Shown here piece by piece: positions 6,173 through 12,166 of a stretch of 15,920 nt of DNA; within the stretch, counting starts at the first letter, position 1; every line of letters begins with the position of its first letter. Below the pieces are notes generated by a model. It saw only the letters and a program-made list of their open reading frames with translations, was not told the DNA's origin and searched no databases. Origin of the DNA: Candidatus Colwelliibacteriota bacterium (GTDB lineage: Bacteria > Patescibacteriota > Minisyncoccia > UBA6257 > Colwellbacteraceae). Position numbers and translations under genes: made by a program. Where the stretch lies: NCBI GenBank assembly GCA_023228665.1, contig JALOAR010000013.1:1-15920 (forward strand). Direction: 5' to 3'.

Positions 6173-7057
6173 ATGGTAACCGCTTATACGCAGAAAGATA
6201 AGAATATAAGAAAAACTTGGGCGCTGATTATCGGCTTCCTTGTTTTGATTATCTCTTTTGGCTGGGTAATTAGCCGGGCGTATGACAACCCGGTTATCCT
6301 TTATGTTTTTGCCGGCATCGCTTCGCTAATGAGTATTGCGAGCTTCTGGTTCTCGGACAAGATAGTTATTGCCTCTACGGGAGCGAGAGAAGTTAAGAGA
6401 GAAGATAATCCCGAGCTTATCCGTATAGTCGAGAATTTGGCTATTACGGCAGGCTTGCCGATGCCGAAGGTTTATATTGTAAAGGAAAAAGCGCCGAACG
6501 CTTTCGCTACCGGACGCGATCCGAAGCACGCCGTGGTGGCGGTAACCGAGGGCCTGCTTGAGAGGCTGGATCGCTCCGAACTCGAAGGCGTTATTGCTCA
6601 TGAACTCTCGCACATAGGCAATAGGGATATGCTGGTCGGCACAGTTGTAGTTGTTCTTGTCGGCTTTATCTCTGTTGTCTCGGATGTGCTCATCCGAGCA
6701 AATATTTTTGGCAGTAGGAGAAGGAGAGATAATGATATTTTTAGTATTGTTGCTATAGTCGGAGCAATTCTTGCCCCAATAGCCGCTACCCTTATCCAGC
6801 TTGCCGTATCAAGGAAAAGGGAATTCCTGGCGGATGCCTCCGGCGCATTGCTTACAAGATACCCCGAGGGGTTGGCGAATGCGCTTATAAAGATTTCAAG
6901 CGATCCTAACCCGATGCGCCACTCTTCTTCCGCTACCGCCCACCTCTGGTTTTCAAGCCCGCTAAAAGGCAATCGGAGCAAGGGAATAGCAAAACTCTTT
7001 ATGACCCACCCACCAATAGAAGAGAGAATACAGGCACTAGTAGGGATGGGGAAGTAA
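6173..7057 (+). CDS. htpX: Membrane zinc metalloprotease HtpX
   Basis: This 294-aa M48 protease has the HExxH zinc site H143-E144-L-S-H147 in VIAHELSHIGN, and the third ligand E217 in the REFLAD motif. Four hydrophobic segments (about 15-35, 42-60, 153-173, 190-212) fit an integral membrane protein with the active site on the cytoplasmic side. HtpX cleaves misfolded or damaged membrane proteins, overlapping in role with FtsH. The C-terminal segments around LWFSSPL and THPPIEERIQAL are standard for the family. It is the second gene of the lemA-htpX unit. No obvious terminator follows; the next promoter lies only 8 nt after the stop codon. Confidence 0.96.
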   Translation: MVTAYTQKDKNIRKTWALIIGFLVLIISFGWVISRAYDNPVILYVFAGIASLMSIASFWFSDKIVIASTGAREVKREDNPELIRIVENLAITAGLPMPKVYIVKEKAPNAFATGRDPKHAVVAVTEGLLERLDRSELEGVIAHELSHIGNRDMLVGTVVVVLVGFISVVSDVLIRANIFGSRRRRDNDIFSIVAIVGAILAPIAATLIQLAVSRKREFLADASGALLTRYPEGLANALIKISSDPNPMRHSSSATAHLWFSSPLKGNRSKGIAKLFMTHPPIEERIQALVGMGK

Positions 7058-7064
7058 GATTAAT

Positions 7065-7073
7065 TGTTATAAT
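7065..7073 (+). promoter_or_regulatory. Extended -10 promoter of the restriction-modification cassette
   Basis: TGTTATAAT is a perfect extended -10 element just after the htpX stop. The predicted start near 7080 leaves a leader of about 45 nt before the ATG at 7125. No -35 match is evident. Confidence 0.55.
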
Positions 7074-7124
7074 AAAAAGAGTAAAGCAACTAAAATTATT
7101 TATTTTTTTAAATAGATTGTTTTC

Positions 7125-8081
7125 ATGACGCAGAGCCAAATAATATTAAAATTAGCAAAGACTTTTAACACAAACAGAATTTATGCGCATTATCTGTTTA
7201 ATGCTGCGGACAAAAATAATTTATTTGATAATGCTAAAGAAATAAATAAACAAAAACCTAAGCCATTTATTAAATGGGTTGGTGGTAAAAGGCAATTACT
7301 CAAGCAATTTCGCGATTTAGGCTTATATCCGCCTGAAGGATTTAATCCTTCCACAAATTCCTACTTTGAACCATTTGTAGGTGGTGGAGCCGTTTTTTTT
7401 GATCTTATCCCTAAAAAAGCGGAGCTATCAGATCTTAATAGCGAACTAGTCACAACTTATAACGTTATTAAAAATAACGTTGAAGAACTTATTAAAAGCC
7501 TAAAAAAGCACAAATATGAAAAAGAATATTATTTGAAAGTTCGCGCAAAAGATCCAGAAAAATTATCAGATATTGAAGTTGCATCGCGTTTTATCTTCTT
7601 AAATCGCACAGGATTTAACGGTATGTATCGCGTAAATAGTAGTGGTAAATTTAACGTTCCTTTTGGGAAATATAAGAATCCTATAATTTGCGACGAAGAA
7701 AATTTACGTCGGGTATCAAAAACATTAGAGGGAGTTATTATTAGACAACAGGATTATAAAAACGTTCTTAAAAAAGCTAAAAAAGGAGATTTTATCTATT
7801 TTGATCCACCATACTACCCTGTCAGTAGCACCTCTTCTTTTACTTCATATACAGCAAATAATTTTTCAGAAAGAGAACAGGTAGAACTACGTGATACGTT
7901 TATAGAGTTAAATAGGCGTGGTTGTTACGTTATGCTCTCAAACTCAGATACATCATTCATTCATGAGCTATATTCAGGAATAGATAATGTTAGAATAACA
8001 AAAGTTAAAGCTAGTCGTGCTATTAATTCAAAGGCTTCAAAGAGAGGCAAGATAAACGAAGTATTAATAACTAATTATTAA
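7125..8081 (+). CDS. Dam-family DNA adenine-N6 methyltransferase (MTase D12 type) of a restriction-modification cassette
   Basis: This 318-aa protein carries the Dam/DpnM fold: KPFIKWVGGKRQLL (47-59), the SAM-binding FEPFVGGGAVFF (81-92), FLNRTGFNGMYRVN (158-171) and the catalytic DPPY at 227-230. Family members methylate adenine, most often in GATC, but the target sequence cannot be read from the protein with certainty. Compared with typical Dam proteins, which begin close to the KPFIKW block, it has about 43 extra N-terminal residues of mixed helical character; a later start is possible but no Met lies between residue 1 and that block. It leads a three-gene cluster with a nuclease 15 nt downstream and a second methyltransferase, so it most likely protects host DNA from that nuclease. 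GATC is common throughout the window, so a GATC-cutting enzyme would need full protection. The reading frame is clearly more AT-rich than htpX. Confidence 0.92.
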   Translation: MTQSQIILKLAKTFNTNRIYAHYLFNAADKNNLFDNAKEINKQKPKPFIKWVGGKRQLLKQFRDLGLYPPEGFNPSTNSYFEPFVGGGAVFFDLIPKKAELSDLNSELVTTYNVIKNNVEELIKSLKKHKYEKEYYLKVRAKDPEKLSDIEVASRFIFLNRTGFNGMYRVNSSGKFNVPFGKYKNPIICDEENLRRVSKTLEGVIIRQQDYKNVLKKAKKGDFIYFDPPYYPVSSTSSFTSYTANNFSEREQVELRDTFIELNRRGCYVMLSNSDTSFIHELYSGIDNVRITKVKASRAINSKASKRGKINEVLITNY

Positions 8082-8096
8082 TAAAAATATTAAATT

Positions 8097-8618
8097 ATGA
8101 TTAAAGGAGGAAAAGGAGGAGGGAACACAAAAACCGGACTATTGTTTGAAGATCGGGTCAGTATTTTAGATCTTCTTAAATCTAAAAAAGGATATTCGGT
8201 TAAAAAGAATATTATTTATTACAATAATGAAGAAGTAGCTCTCTGTTTAGGTAAAAATAAACTATATAAATGGTTAGAGTCACAAAATATCGATTATTCA
8301 AAAATTATATCTAAAAAACTACTACCTGATGAGGCTATATATGTAATTATTAATAATACGCTATATGTAGTGGAGGTTAAATTTCAACATGTTGCTGGAT
8401 CTGTTGATGAAAAATTACAAACATGTGACTTTAAACGTAAACAGTATGCTCGTTTAATGGCTCCACTAAATATTGAAGTAGAATATATTTATATTCTTAA
8501 TGATTGGTTTAGAAAACCGGAATATAAAGATGTTTTAGATTATATTATCTCAGTTGGCTGCCAATATTATTTTGAATATCTACCACTACAGAAACTTGGA
8601 CTACCTATTCCTGAATAA
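8097..8618 (+). CDS. Predicted type II restriction endonuclease, PD-(D/E)XK fold
   Basis: This 173-aa protein has a textbook PD-(D/E)XK pattern: P77-D78 on one strand, then E93-V94-K95 (YVVEVKFQ) on the next, followed by the block GSVDEKLQTCDFKRKQY (101-117) that I associate with small type II endonucleases. The N-terminus is glycine-rich (GGKGGGNTKTGLLFEDR), with a conserved-looking Glu before the catalytic core. It sits between two DNA methyltransferases (15 nt after the first, 5 nt before the second), which makes it the nuclease of the cassette. Its target is unknown; it is presumably the site methylated by the neighbours. It is much shorter than DpnII/MboI-type enzymes. The codons just after the start form a Shine-Dalgarno-like polypurine run (GGAGG twice) inside the gene. 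The sequence is very AT-rich, for example 11 G/C in the 60 bases 8161-8220. Confidence 0.8.
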   Translation: MIKGGKGGGNTKTGLLFEDRVSILDLLKSKKGYSVKKNIIYYNNEEVALCLGKNKLYKWLESQNIDYSKIISKKLLPDEAIYVIINNTLYVVEVKFQHVAGSVDEKLQTCDFKRKQYARLMAPLNIEVEYIYILNDWFRKPEYKDVLDYIISVGCQYYFEYLPLQKLGLPIPE

Positions 8619-8623
8619 ATTTT

Positions 8624-9367
8624 ATGTTAGTAAAAAAATTACACCCAAATAAGTTTGATCTTGAGTGCACGACGGTGTGGGCGTTTCCTCGTCGTGGAAA
8701 CTGGGCAACACATAAATCAGATTGGCGAGGTAATTGGTCGCCAGAAGTTGTTCGCAATTTAATCCTTCGCTATTCAGGTGAAGGTGATGTTTTACTTGAT
8801 CCCATGATTGGCGGCGGCACAACAGCAATTGAAGCCAAGATACTTAATCGCAATATTATTTGTTCGGATATTAATGATGAAGCACTTAAACGTACACGAG
8901 AAAGTTTGAAATTTAATTCAAGCAATAAAGCGTGGCACAAAGTACTAAAAAGAGATGCACGTAACCTTAACAAGGCCAATGATGAAAGTATTGATTTTAT
9001 TCTTACGCACCCGCCATATATTGACATCATTAAGTATAGTGACGGAAAAATAAAAGAAGATCTTTCTAATATTCATAGTATTGATAAATTTTCCGACGAA
9101 ATAGAAAAGGTTGCAAAAGAGCTTTACCGACTACTTAAGCCCGGTAAATTTTGCGCTATTCTTATCGGAGATACACGTCGAAAAAAGATGTATCAACCAT
9201 TAGCATATCGCGTAATGGAAAGATTTTTAAAGACGGGATTTCAATTGAAAGAAGATATTATTAAGAGGCAATTTAACTGCAAAGCTACTGGATTTTGGGT
9301 TAATAAATCAAAAGAAAGCAACTTTTTGCTTATCATGCATGAACATTTATTTGTATTTCAAAAATAA
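8624..9367 (+). CDS. DNA amino-methyltransferase with HPPY motif IV, third gene of the restriction-modification cassette
   Basis: This 247-aa protein has SAM-binding motif I at 58-67 (LDPMIGGGTT), an acidic motif II residue in CSDIN (around 82) and motif IV as HPPY (129-132), preceded by DESIDFILT. The N-terminus carries RRGNWATH and WRGNWSPEVVRNLILRY. The order is motif I before motif IV, unlike the beta-class order of DpnA-type enzymes where motif IV comes first. Methylation of exocyclic N6-adenine or N4-cytosine is expected from the [DNSH]PPY family rule; which base cannot be told. It may give the second-strand, single-strand or otherwise complementary protection for the nuclease gene 5 nt upstream. 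A tRNA- or rRNA-directed activity is less likely given the context. The downstream 420 bp hold no clear gene. Confidence 0.8.
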   Translation: MLVKKLHPNKFDLECTTVWAFPRRGNWATHKSDWRGNWSPEVVRNLILRYSGEGDVLLDPMIGGGTTAIEAKILNRNIICSDINDEALKRTRESLKFNSSNKAWHKVLKRDARNLNKANDESIDFILTHPPYIDIIKYSDGKIKEDLSNIHSIDKFSDEIEKVAKELYRLLKPGKFCAILIGDTRRKKMYQPLAYRVMERFLKTGFQLKEDIIKRQFNCKATGFWVNKSKESNFLLIMHEHLFVFQK

Positions 9368-9787
9368 AAACATCACAGATTTGTTCAATAAATTATTGCA
9401 CTTAAAAATAGTATAAGACTTTTTTTATTTTTACCACCGTAGTTCAGTTTTTTTTATATCCTTTTTAAATGATCAGATAAGATTTCTAAATATATTCGCA
9501 ATTCATCAAGGTTTTTTTCGAGGATGAATGACAATTTTTTACTTTTAGATAAATCCTCTAAATTTTTAATTGGAAATTCTATTCTTCCATCACTACTTCG
9601 CATGGTTCTTTTCCAAACTAAGGCATATTATGTTACAACGTACTGAAAATAAACATAAATTGAATTAAAGTCGTAAATATTGAGCCCCCCAAAAACTATC
9701 TTCGTTTCAAAGACGAATAATATCAATTAGATTTTTAATTTTTAATAACTCAAAATCATCCATAAGAGCTACCGATAATATATTATG
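9368..9787. other. 420-bp AT-rich region without a confident gene
   Basis: The region lies between the restriction-modification cassette and tRNA-Ser(GGA). No terminator with a strong stem is seen after the methyltransferase; there are T-runs at 9420-9427 and 9448-9455. The minus strand has short coding-like fragments (described separately). I found no copy of the tRNA 3' end that would mark an integration site, and no inverted-repeat pair of insertion-sequence type. Confidence 0.6.
9454..9763 (-). pseudogene. Possible decayed small gene, with a 49-aa intact ORF at its 3' end
   Basis: Reading the minus strand, three adjacent fragments look coding. From ATG at 9763 runs MDDFELLKIKNLIDIIRL to a TGA at 9707-9709. 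In another frame, the codons from about 9724 give FETKIVFGGLNIYDFNS and on to a TAA at 9628-9630. In that same frame after the TAA comes a 56-codon stretch containing a complete ORF (ATG 9603 to TAA 9454-9456, 49 aa) with a helical, charged C-terminus (KNLEDLSKSKK..., LEKNLDELRIYLEIL). One frameshift plus one stop would join them into a protein of about 103 aa. No homology is recognised. A chance arrangement in AT-rich DNA cannot be excluded; the 49-aa ORF alone might be real. Confidence 0.25.
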
Positions 9788-9872
9788 CGGAGAGGGAGGG
9801 ATTCGAACCCTCGATACCTTGCGGTATACCCGCTTTCCAAGCGAGCGCACTAGGCCACTATGCGACCTCTCC
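9788..9872 (-). tRNA. tRNA-Ser (anticodon GGA)
   Basis: On the minus strand the sequence folds as a class II tRNA of 85 nt. The acceptor stem GGAGAGG (9872-9866) pairs with CCTCTCC (9795-9789), with discriminator G at 9788, the serine identity base. The D arm is GCATAGTGGCCTAGTGC. The anticodon loop TTGGAAA is closed by CTCGC/GCGGG, giving anticodon GGA. A long variable arm (TATACC...GGTAT) and T arm GAGGGTTCGAATCCCTC follow. The 3' CCA is not encoded (CAT follows), so it must be added by the CCA-adding enzyme. Its 3' end faces the restriction-modification cassette, and it is the only minus-strand gene I am sure of. Confidence 0.96.
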
Positions 9873-9884
9873 TAAGACCTGTAA

Positions 9885-9914
9885 TTTATAGCAAAAAAAG
9901 CCTTTTATTGGCAA
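9885..9914 (-). promoter_or_regulatory. Promoter of tRNA-Ser
   Basis: On the minus strand TTGCCA (9914-9909), an 18-bp spacer and TATAAA (9890-9885) lie just upstream of the tRNA, placing the transcription start about 6 nt before its first base. Confidence 0.6.
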
Positions 9915-9985
9915 CCGGCAAAAATTAATTTAATACCCAGAATTAAATAAAAGAAACAAATTAACTCTCTCGCCAAAAATATTTT

Positions 9986-10014
9986 TTGACAAAACAATAA
10001 TTTTGTAGCATTAT
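9986..10014 (+). promoter_or_regulatory. Sigma-70 promoter of the CYTH operon with an inverted repeat in the spacer
   Basis: A perfect TTGACA (9986-9991), a 17-bp spacer and CATTAT (10009-10014, 4 of 6) precede the CYTH gene. ACAAAA (9989-9994) and TTTTGT (10001-10006) form an inverted repeat that overlaps the -35 and the spacer and could be an operator. The leader is about 40 nt and has a GGAAGGAAGGG purine tract before the ATG. Confidence 0.55.
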
Positions 10015-10059
10015 AGCGTCGCAGTTTAACAAGTTAAAAAGGAAGGAAGGGATGATTTA

Positions 10060-10713
10060 ATGAATAAGATCGAGATTGAAAGGAAATTCAGGCCCGAAAA
10101 CAAGGATTTTAAATTTCTTTACGAAAACGGAAGGCTGATCAACACCCAATCTATTAAGGATGTCATCTACGATGATGCCGGCTTATCGCTTATTATAAGC
10201 GGAAAAAAGATAAGGAAGCGGACTATTGATTCAGGGCAACCCGAATGGCAACTTAAAGAGTCCAGAGACCGGGAAATTGGCAATCTTGATAAGAATATCG
10301 AGCACGGCGAACAGTATATTCGCGACCTGCTTAAGTTTGGAAAAGGCCCGATGGAAGAGGAGCTCGAAATTAAAGGATACATTCCTTTATGCGAGTTAAT
10401 CACTTTCAGATCAATTTTTGAAGTACAAGAATCAAAAATCAAAGAACTTTTTACGATTGTCATCGATAATGTTTCGGTTGAAGACCCGAATTGGAAAGAT
10501 CGCTTTGGAGAAGTCGAGCTTATACTTGACTCTGATTCTTCTGACGACATCATAAGAAAAGCAGAACAAAAGATAAATTGGTTTGTAAGCAAGCATAACT
10601 TCAATTACAAGAATGTTCAGGGCAAGCTTTTTGAATTTTTTAAAAAAGGCAAGCCTCATTATTTTAAACTACTTGTTAAGGCTGGTCTTGTTGAAGAAGG
10701 GAGTAAGCTATGA
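10060..10713 (+). CDS. CYTH domain protein (triphosphate tunnel metalloenzyme family)
   Basis: This 217-aa protein starts with the diagnostic ExExK motif (E5-I-E7-R-K9). It continues with the alternating basic and acidic strands expected of the tunnel fold: KKIRKRT (49-55), WQLKES (63-68), FRSIFEVQE (116-124), IVIDNV (133-138) and EVELIL (151-156). Family members bind triphosphate compounds with divalent metal and act as inorganic triphosphatase, thiamine triphosphatase or class IV adenylate cyclase; which applies here cannot be told. The C-terminal 50 residues form a helical basic tail. The stop codon overlaps the start of the next gene (ATGA), so translation of the two is probably coupled. 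A strong -35 and a purine-rich ribosome-binding region precede it. Confidence 0.85.
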   Translation: MNKIEIERKFRPENKDFKFLYENGRLINTQSIKDVIYDDAGLSLIISGKKIRKRTIDSGQPEWQLKESRDREIGNLDKNIEHGEQYIRDLLKFGKGPMEEELEIKGYIPLCELITFRSIFEVQESKIKELFTIVIDNVSVEDPNWKDRFGEVELILDSDSSDDIIRKAEQKINWFVSKHNFNYKNVQGKLFEFFKKGKPHYFKLLVKAGLVEEGSKL

Positions 10714-11015
10714 AAAGTATAGCTGAAAAAACTGCAATGATAGCCTCAATTGCCAGTGATTTTCATAAGACATGCGGCGGGGAAATATTATTTAAAGTTT
10801 CCAGTTTTAAAATGGAGACGGCGCCTAATTACGGAGAAATAAAATTATTTCCAACCCAAGAAGATCTCGGGGAAATAAATATTTTTATTTATTCTAATAG
10901 CTTGATAATTCAAGCTCCGCTCGGTCCCGCTCATCGTTTCGGTGAATATTTGAGAGATGAATTGAATGCTTTGAAAAAGGATATAGGTATTCCTTGCGAA
11001 TTGCAGGGAATATGA
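10710..11015 (+). CDS. Small hypothetical protein, co-transcribed with the CYTH protein
   Basis: This 101-aa protein has no recognised motif. It has a helical N-terminus (residues 1-20), then a predicted beta-rich section (about 26-72, with EILFKVSSFKM, GEIKLFP, INIFIYSNSLIIQAPLG), and a helical end (RFGEYLRDELNALKKD). It has no signal peptide or transmembrane segment, so it is probably cytoplasmic. It overlaps the CYTH stop codon by 4 nt and is preceded by GAAGGGAG as a Shine-Dalgarno sequence inside the upstream gene. A strong terminator closes the pair at 11024-11051. The tight coupling suggests a shared process with the CYTH protein, but no function can be assigned. Confidence 0.75.
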   Translation: MKSIAEKTAMIASIASDFHKTCGGEILFKVSSFKMETAPNYGEIKLFPTQEDLGEINIFIYSNSLIIQAPLGPAHRFGEYLRDELNALKKDIGIPCELQGI

Positions 11016-11023
11016 TTTTTCCG

Positions 11024-11051
11024 GCCCTTTCTGTTAAGAAAGGGCTTTTTT
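11024..11051 (+). terminator. Rho-independent terminator of the CYTH operon
   Basis: GCCCTTTC (11024-11031) pairs with GAAAGGGC (11038-11045) over a 6-nt loop, followed by six T residues (11046-11051). It begins 8 nt after the stop codon. Confidence 0.92.
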
Positions 11052-11073
11052 ATTATCCACATAAGTTAATTAG

Positions 11074-11101
11074 TTGACTTTATTGCAATTTATGGGATAA
11101 T
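11074..11101 (+). promoter_or_regulatory. Promoter of the RRM gene
   Basis: TTGACT (11074-11079), a 16-bp spacer and GATAAT (11096-11101) preceded by TGG (extended -10). The predicted start near 11108 yields a leader of about 110 nt, the longest in the window. Confidence 0.65.
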
Positions 11102-11107
11102 TGCTCA

Positions 11108-11218
11108 CTGTAAGTTTCAAGTTTCCTTCATTGCCCTTGGGCAATACGATAGTGGAAGTTAGCGTTTTGCGAAGTCCCTTAAGGAAAAGGTCGGGCTTAC
11201 CAAATAAAGAATAAATTA
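11108..11218 (+). promoter_or_regulatory. Structured 5' leader of the RRM gene
   Basis: The leader holds a perfect hairpin, ATTGCCC (11130-11136) with GGGCAAT (11139-11145), inside an outer helix of AGTTTCC (11120-11126) with GGAAGTT (11154-11160) that needs two G-T pairs. A second stem-loop pairs AAG-T-CCC (11172-11178, one bulge) with GGGCTT (11193-11198). No known riboswitch is recognised. Autoregulation by the RNA-binding product or temperature response are possibilities. Confidence 0.4.
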
Positions 11219-11518
11219 ATGGCCAAAAAACTTTACGTAGGAGGCCTTCCTTACTCCACCAGGGACGAAGACTTAAAAGAATCTTTCTCTCAAGCTGGTA
11301 ACGTTGAATCCGCTACTGTCATAATGGACAGGATGAGCGGTCGCTCGAAGGGTTTTGGATTCGTGGAATTTTCCACTGATGAAGAAGCCCAGAAAGCCAT
11401 CGAAATGTTCGATGGAACTGATCTCGGCGGACGTACCATCAAGGTTAATGAGGCTCGCCCTATGGAAGAGCGCCCTAAAAGGGACTCTAACAGCGGCGGT
11501 TTCGGAAGAAGCTGGTAA
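11219..11518 (+). CDS. RRM-domain RNA-binding protein
   Basis: This 99-aa protein is a single RNA recognition motif with RNP2 as LYVGGL (5-10) and RNP1 as KGFGFVEF (44-51), aromatic residues in place for stacking on RNA bases. The C-terminus (about 80-99) is a short basic and Gly/Ser-rich tail. Proteins of this layout occur in cyanobacteria (Rbp family) and many other bacteria; in cyanobacteria they are often cold-inducible. The cellular target is unknown. It is expressed alone from its own promoter, with a long structured leader before it and a strong terminator 13 nt after the stop. Codons appear selected for efficient expression compared with its neighbours, an impression only. Confidence 0.95.
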   Translation: MAKKLYVGGLPYSTRDEDLKESFSQAGNVESATVIMDRMSGRSKGFGFVEFSTDEEAQKAIEMFDGTDLGGRTIKVNEARPMEERPKRDSNSGGFGRSW

Positions 11519-11530
11519 AAGCGAATCTCT

Positions 11531-11569
11531 AAAAAGACCGTTCTGTTAATACAGAGCGGTCTTTTTTTT
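11531..11569 (+). terminator. Rho-independent terminator of the RRM gene
   Basis: The outer stem AAAAGACCG (11532-11540) pairs with CGGTCTTTT (11557-11565), an inner TCTGT pairs with ACAGA, with a TAAT loop. It is followed by a T-run to 11569. Confidence 0.93.
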
Positions 11570-11577
11570 GTTATAAT
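11569..11577 (+). promoter_or_regulatory. Extended -10 promoter of the membrane protein gene
   Basis: TGTTATAAT begins at the last T of the preceding terminator and ends 8 nt before the ATG at 11586. The predicted start falls within about 2 nt of the ATG, so the mRNA would be leaderless. Confidence 0.6.
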
Positions 11578-11585
11578 TCAAAGCA

Positions 11586-12137
11586 ATGAAGCGTTCACTC
11601 GCATTTTGGGAAACAGCCGGCTTCTTCTTTGTTGTTCTCGTCGGCAGCGCCCTGCATTTTGCTTTTGCTGCTTCCGGTAATAATTTAGCCGTCGCTTTGA
11701 TTGCTCCGGTTAATGAAAGCGTCTGGGAGCATTTAAAGCTTTTCTTTTTTCCCTTCTTATTGTTCGCTCTTATAGAATATCGGTTTATCGGCCGGCCGAT
11801 TAAAAATTTTTGGTTTACCAAAGGCTCTCTTTCTCTTCTCGGTCCGCTCTTTATTGTGGCTATGTTTTATACATACTCGTCTTTGCTTGGGGGTAATTTT
11901 CTTGTCGCCGACATCGGTATTTTTGTTATTAGCGCCGGGATTAGCGCTAAAATCGGCTATAACATAATGACGCATAAAATGGTTCAAAAAAGGTCCAGAG
12001 AGGTGGCTATAGGAATCATTGTCTTTATGGCTATAGCTTTTACGATATTTACTTTCCGCCCTCCGGAAAACGAGCTTTTTGCCGACCCGCTTACCGGCGG
12101 CTATGGCGCTGTCCGAGCTGGTAATTCCAATGAATAA
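11586..12137 (+). CDS. Multi-pass integral membrane protein, DUF6512-like
   Basis: This 183-aa protein has about five hydrophobic segments (about 8-28, 51-66, 80-101, 104-125, 138-157). The most distinctive block is PVNESVWEHLKLFFFP (41-56) with a conserved-looking Asn, Glu, Trp, His set at the membrane boundary. I recall this block from the DUF6512 family, whose function is unknown; the family name is from memory. The last 26 residues are polar. There is no signal peptide apart from the first helix. It is followed after 29 nt by ddl, which has its own possible -10 box, so a shared transcript is possible but not required. Confidence 0.75.
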   Translation: MKRSLAFWETAGFFFVVLVGSALHFAFAASGNNLAVALIAPVNESVWEHLKLFFFPFLLFALIEYRFIGRPIKNFWFTKGSLSLLGPLFIVAMFYTYSSLLGGNFLVADIGIFVISAGISAKIGYNIMTHKMVQKRSREVAIGIIVFMAIAFTIFTFRPPENELFADPLTGGYGAVRAGNSNE

Positions 12138-12147
12138 AAGTTTGGGT

Positions 12148-12153
12148 TATAGT
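12148..12153 (+). promoter_or_regulatory. Candidate ddl -10 box
   Basis: TATAGT (5 of 6) ends 13 nt before the ddl ATG. No clear -35 is seen. Confidence 0.3.
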
Positions 12154-12166
12154 TAAATTGCAATAA

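Noticed and set aside
8624..9367. Orthologue of DpnA
   Set aside because: Motif I comes before motif IV, the opposite of the beta-class order expected for DpnA.
9707..9709. TGA read as glycine or tryptophan (alternative code)
   Set aside because: TGA is the natural stop of genes at 10713 and 11015, and the conserved genes contain no in-frame TGA.
7058..9872. Integration of the restriction cassette at the tRNA-Ser 3' end
   Set aside because: No direct repeat of the tRNA 3' sequence was found at the htpX side and no integrase gene is present, so no attachment sites can be claimed.
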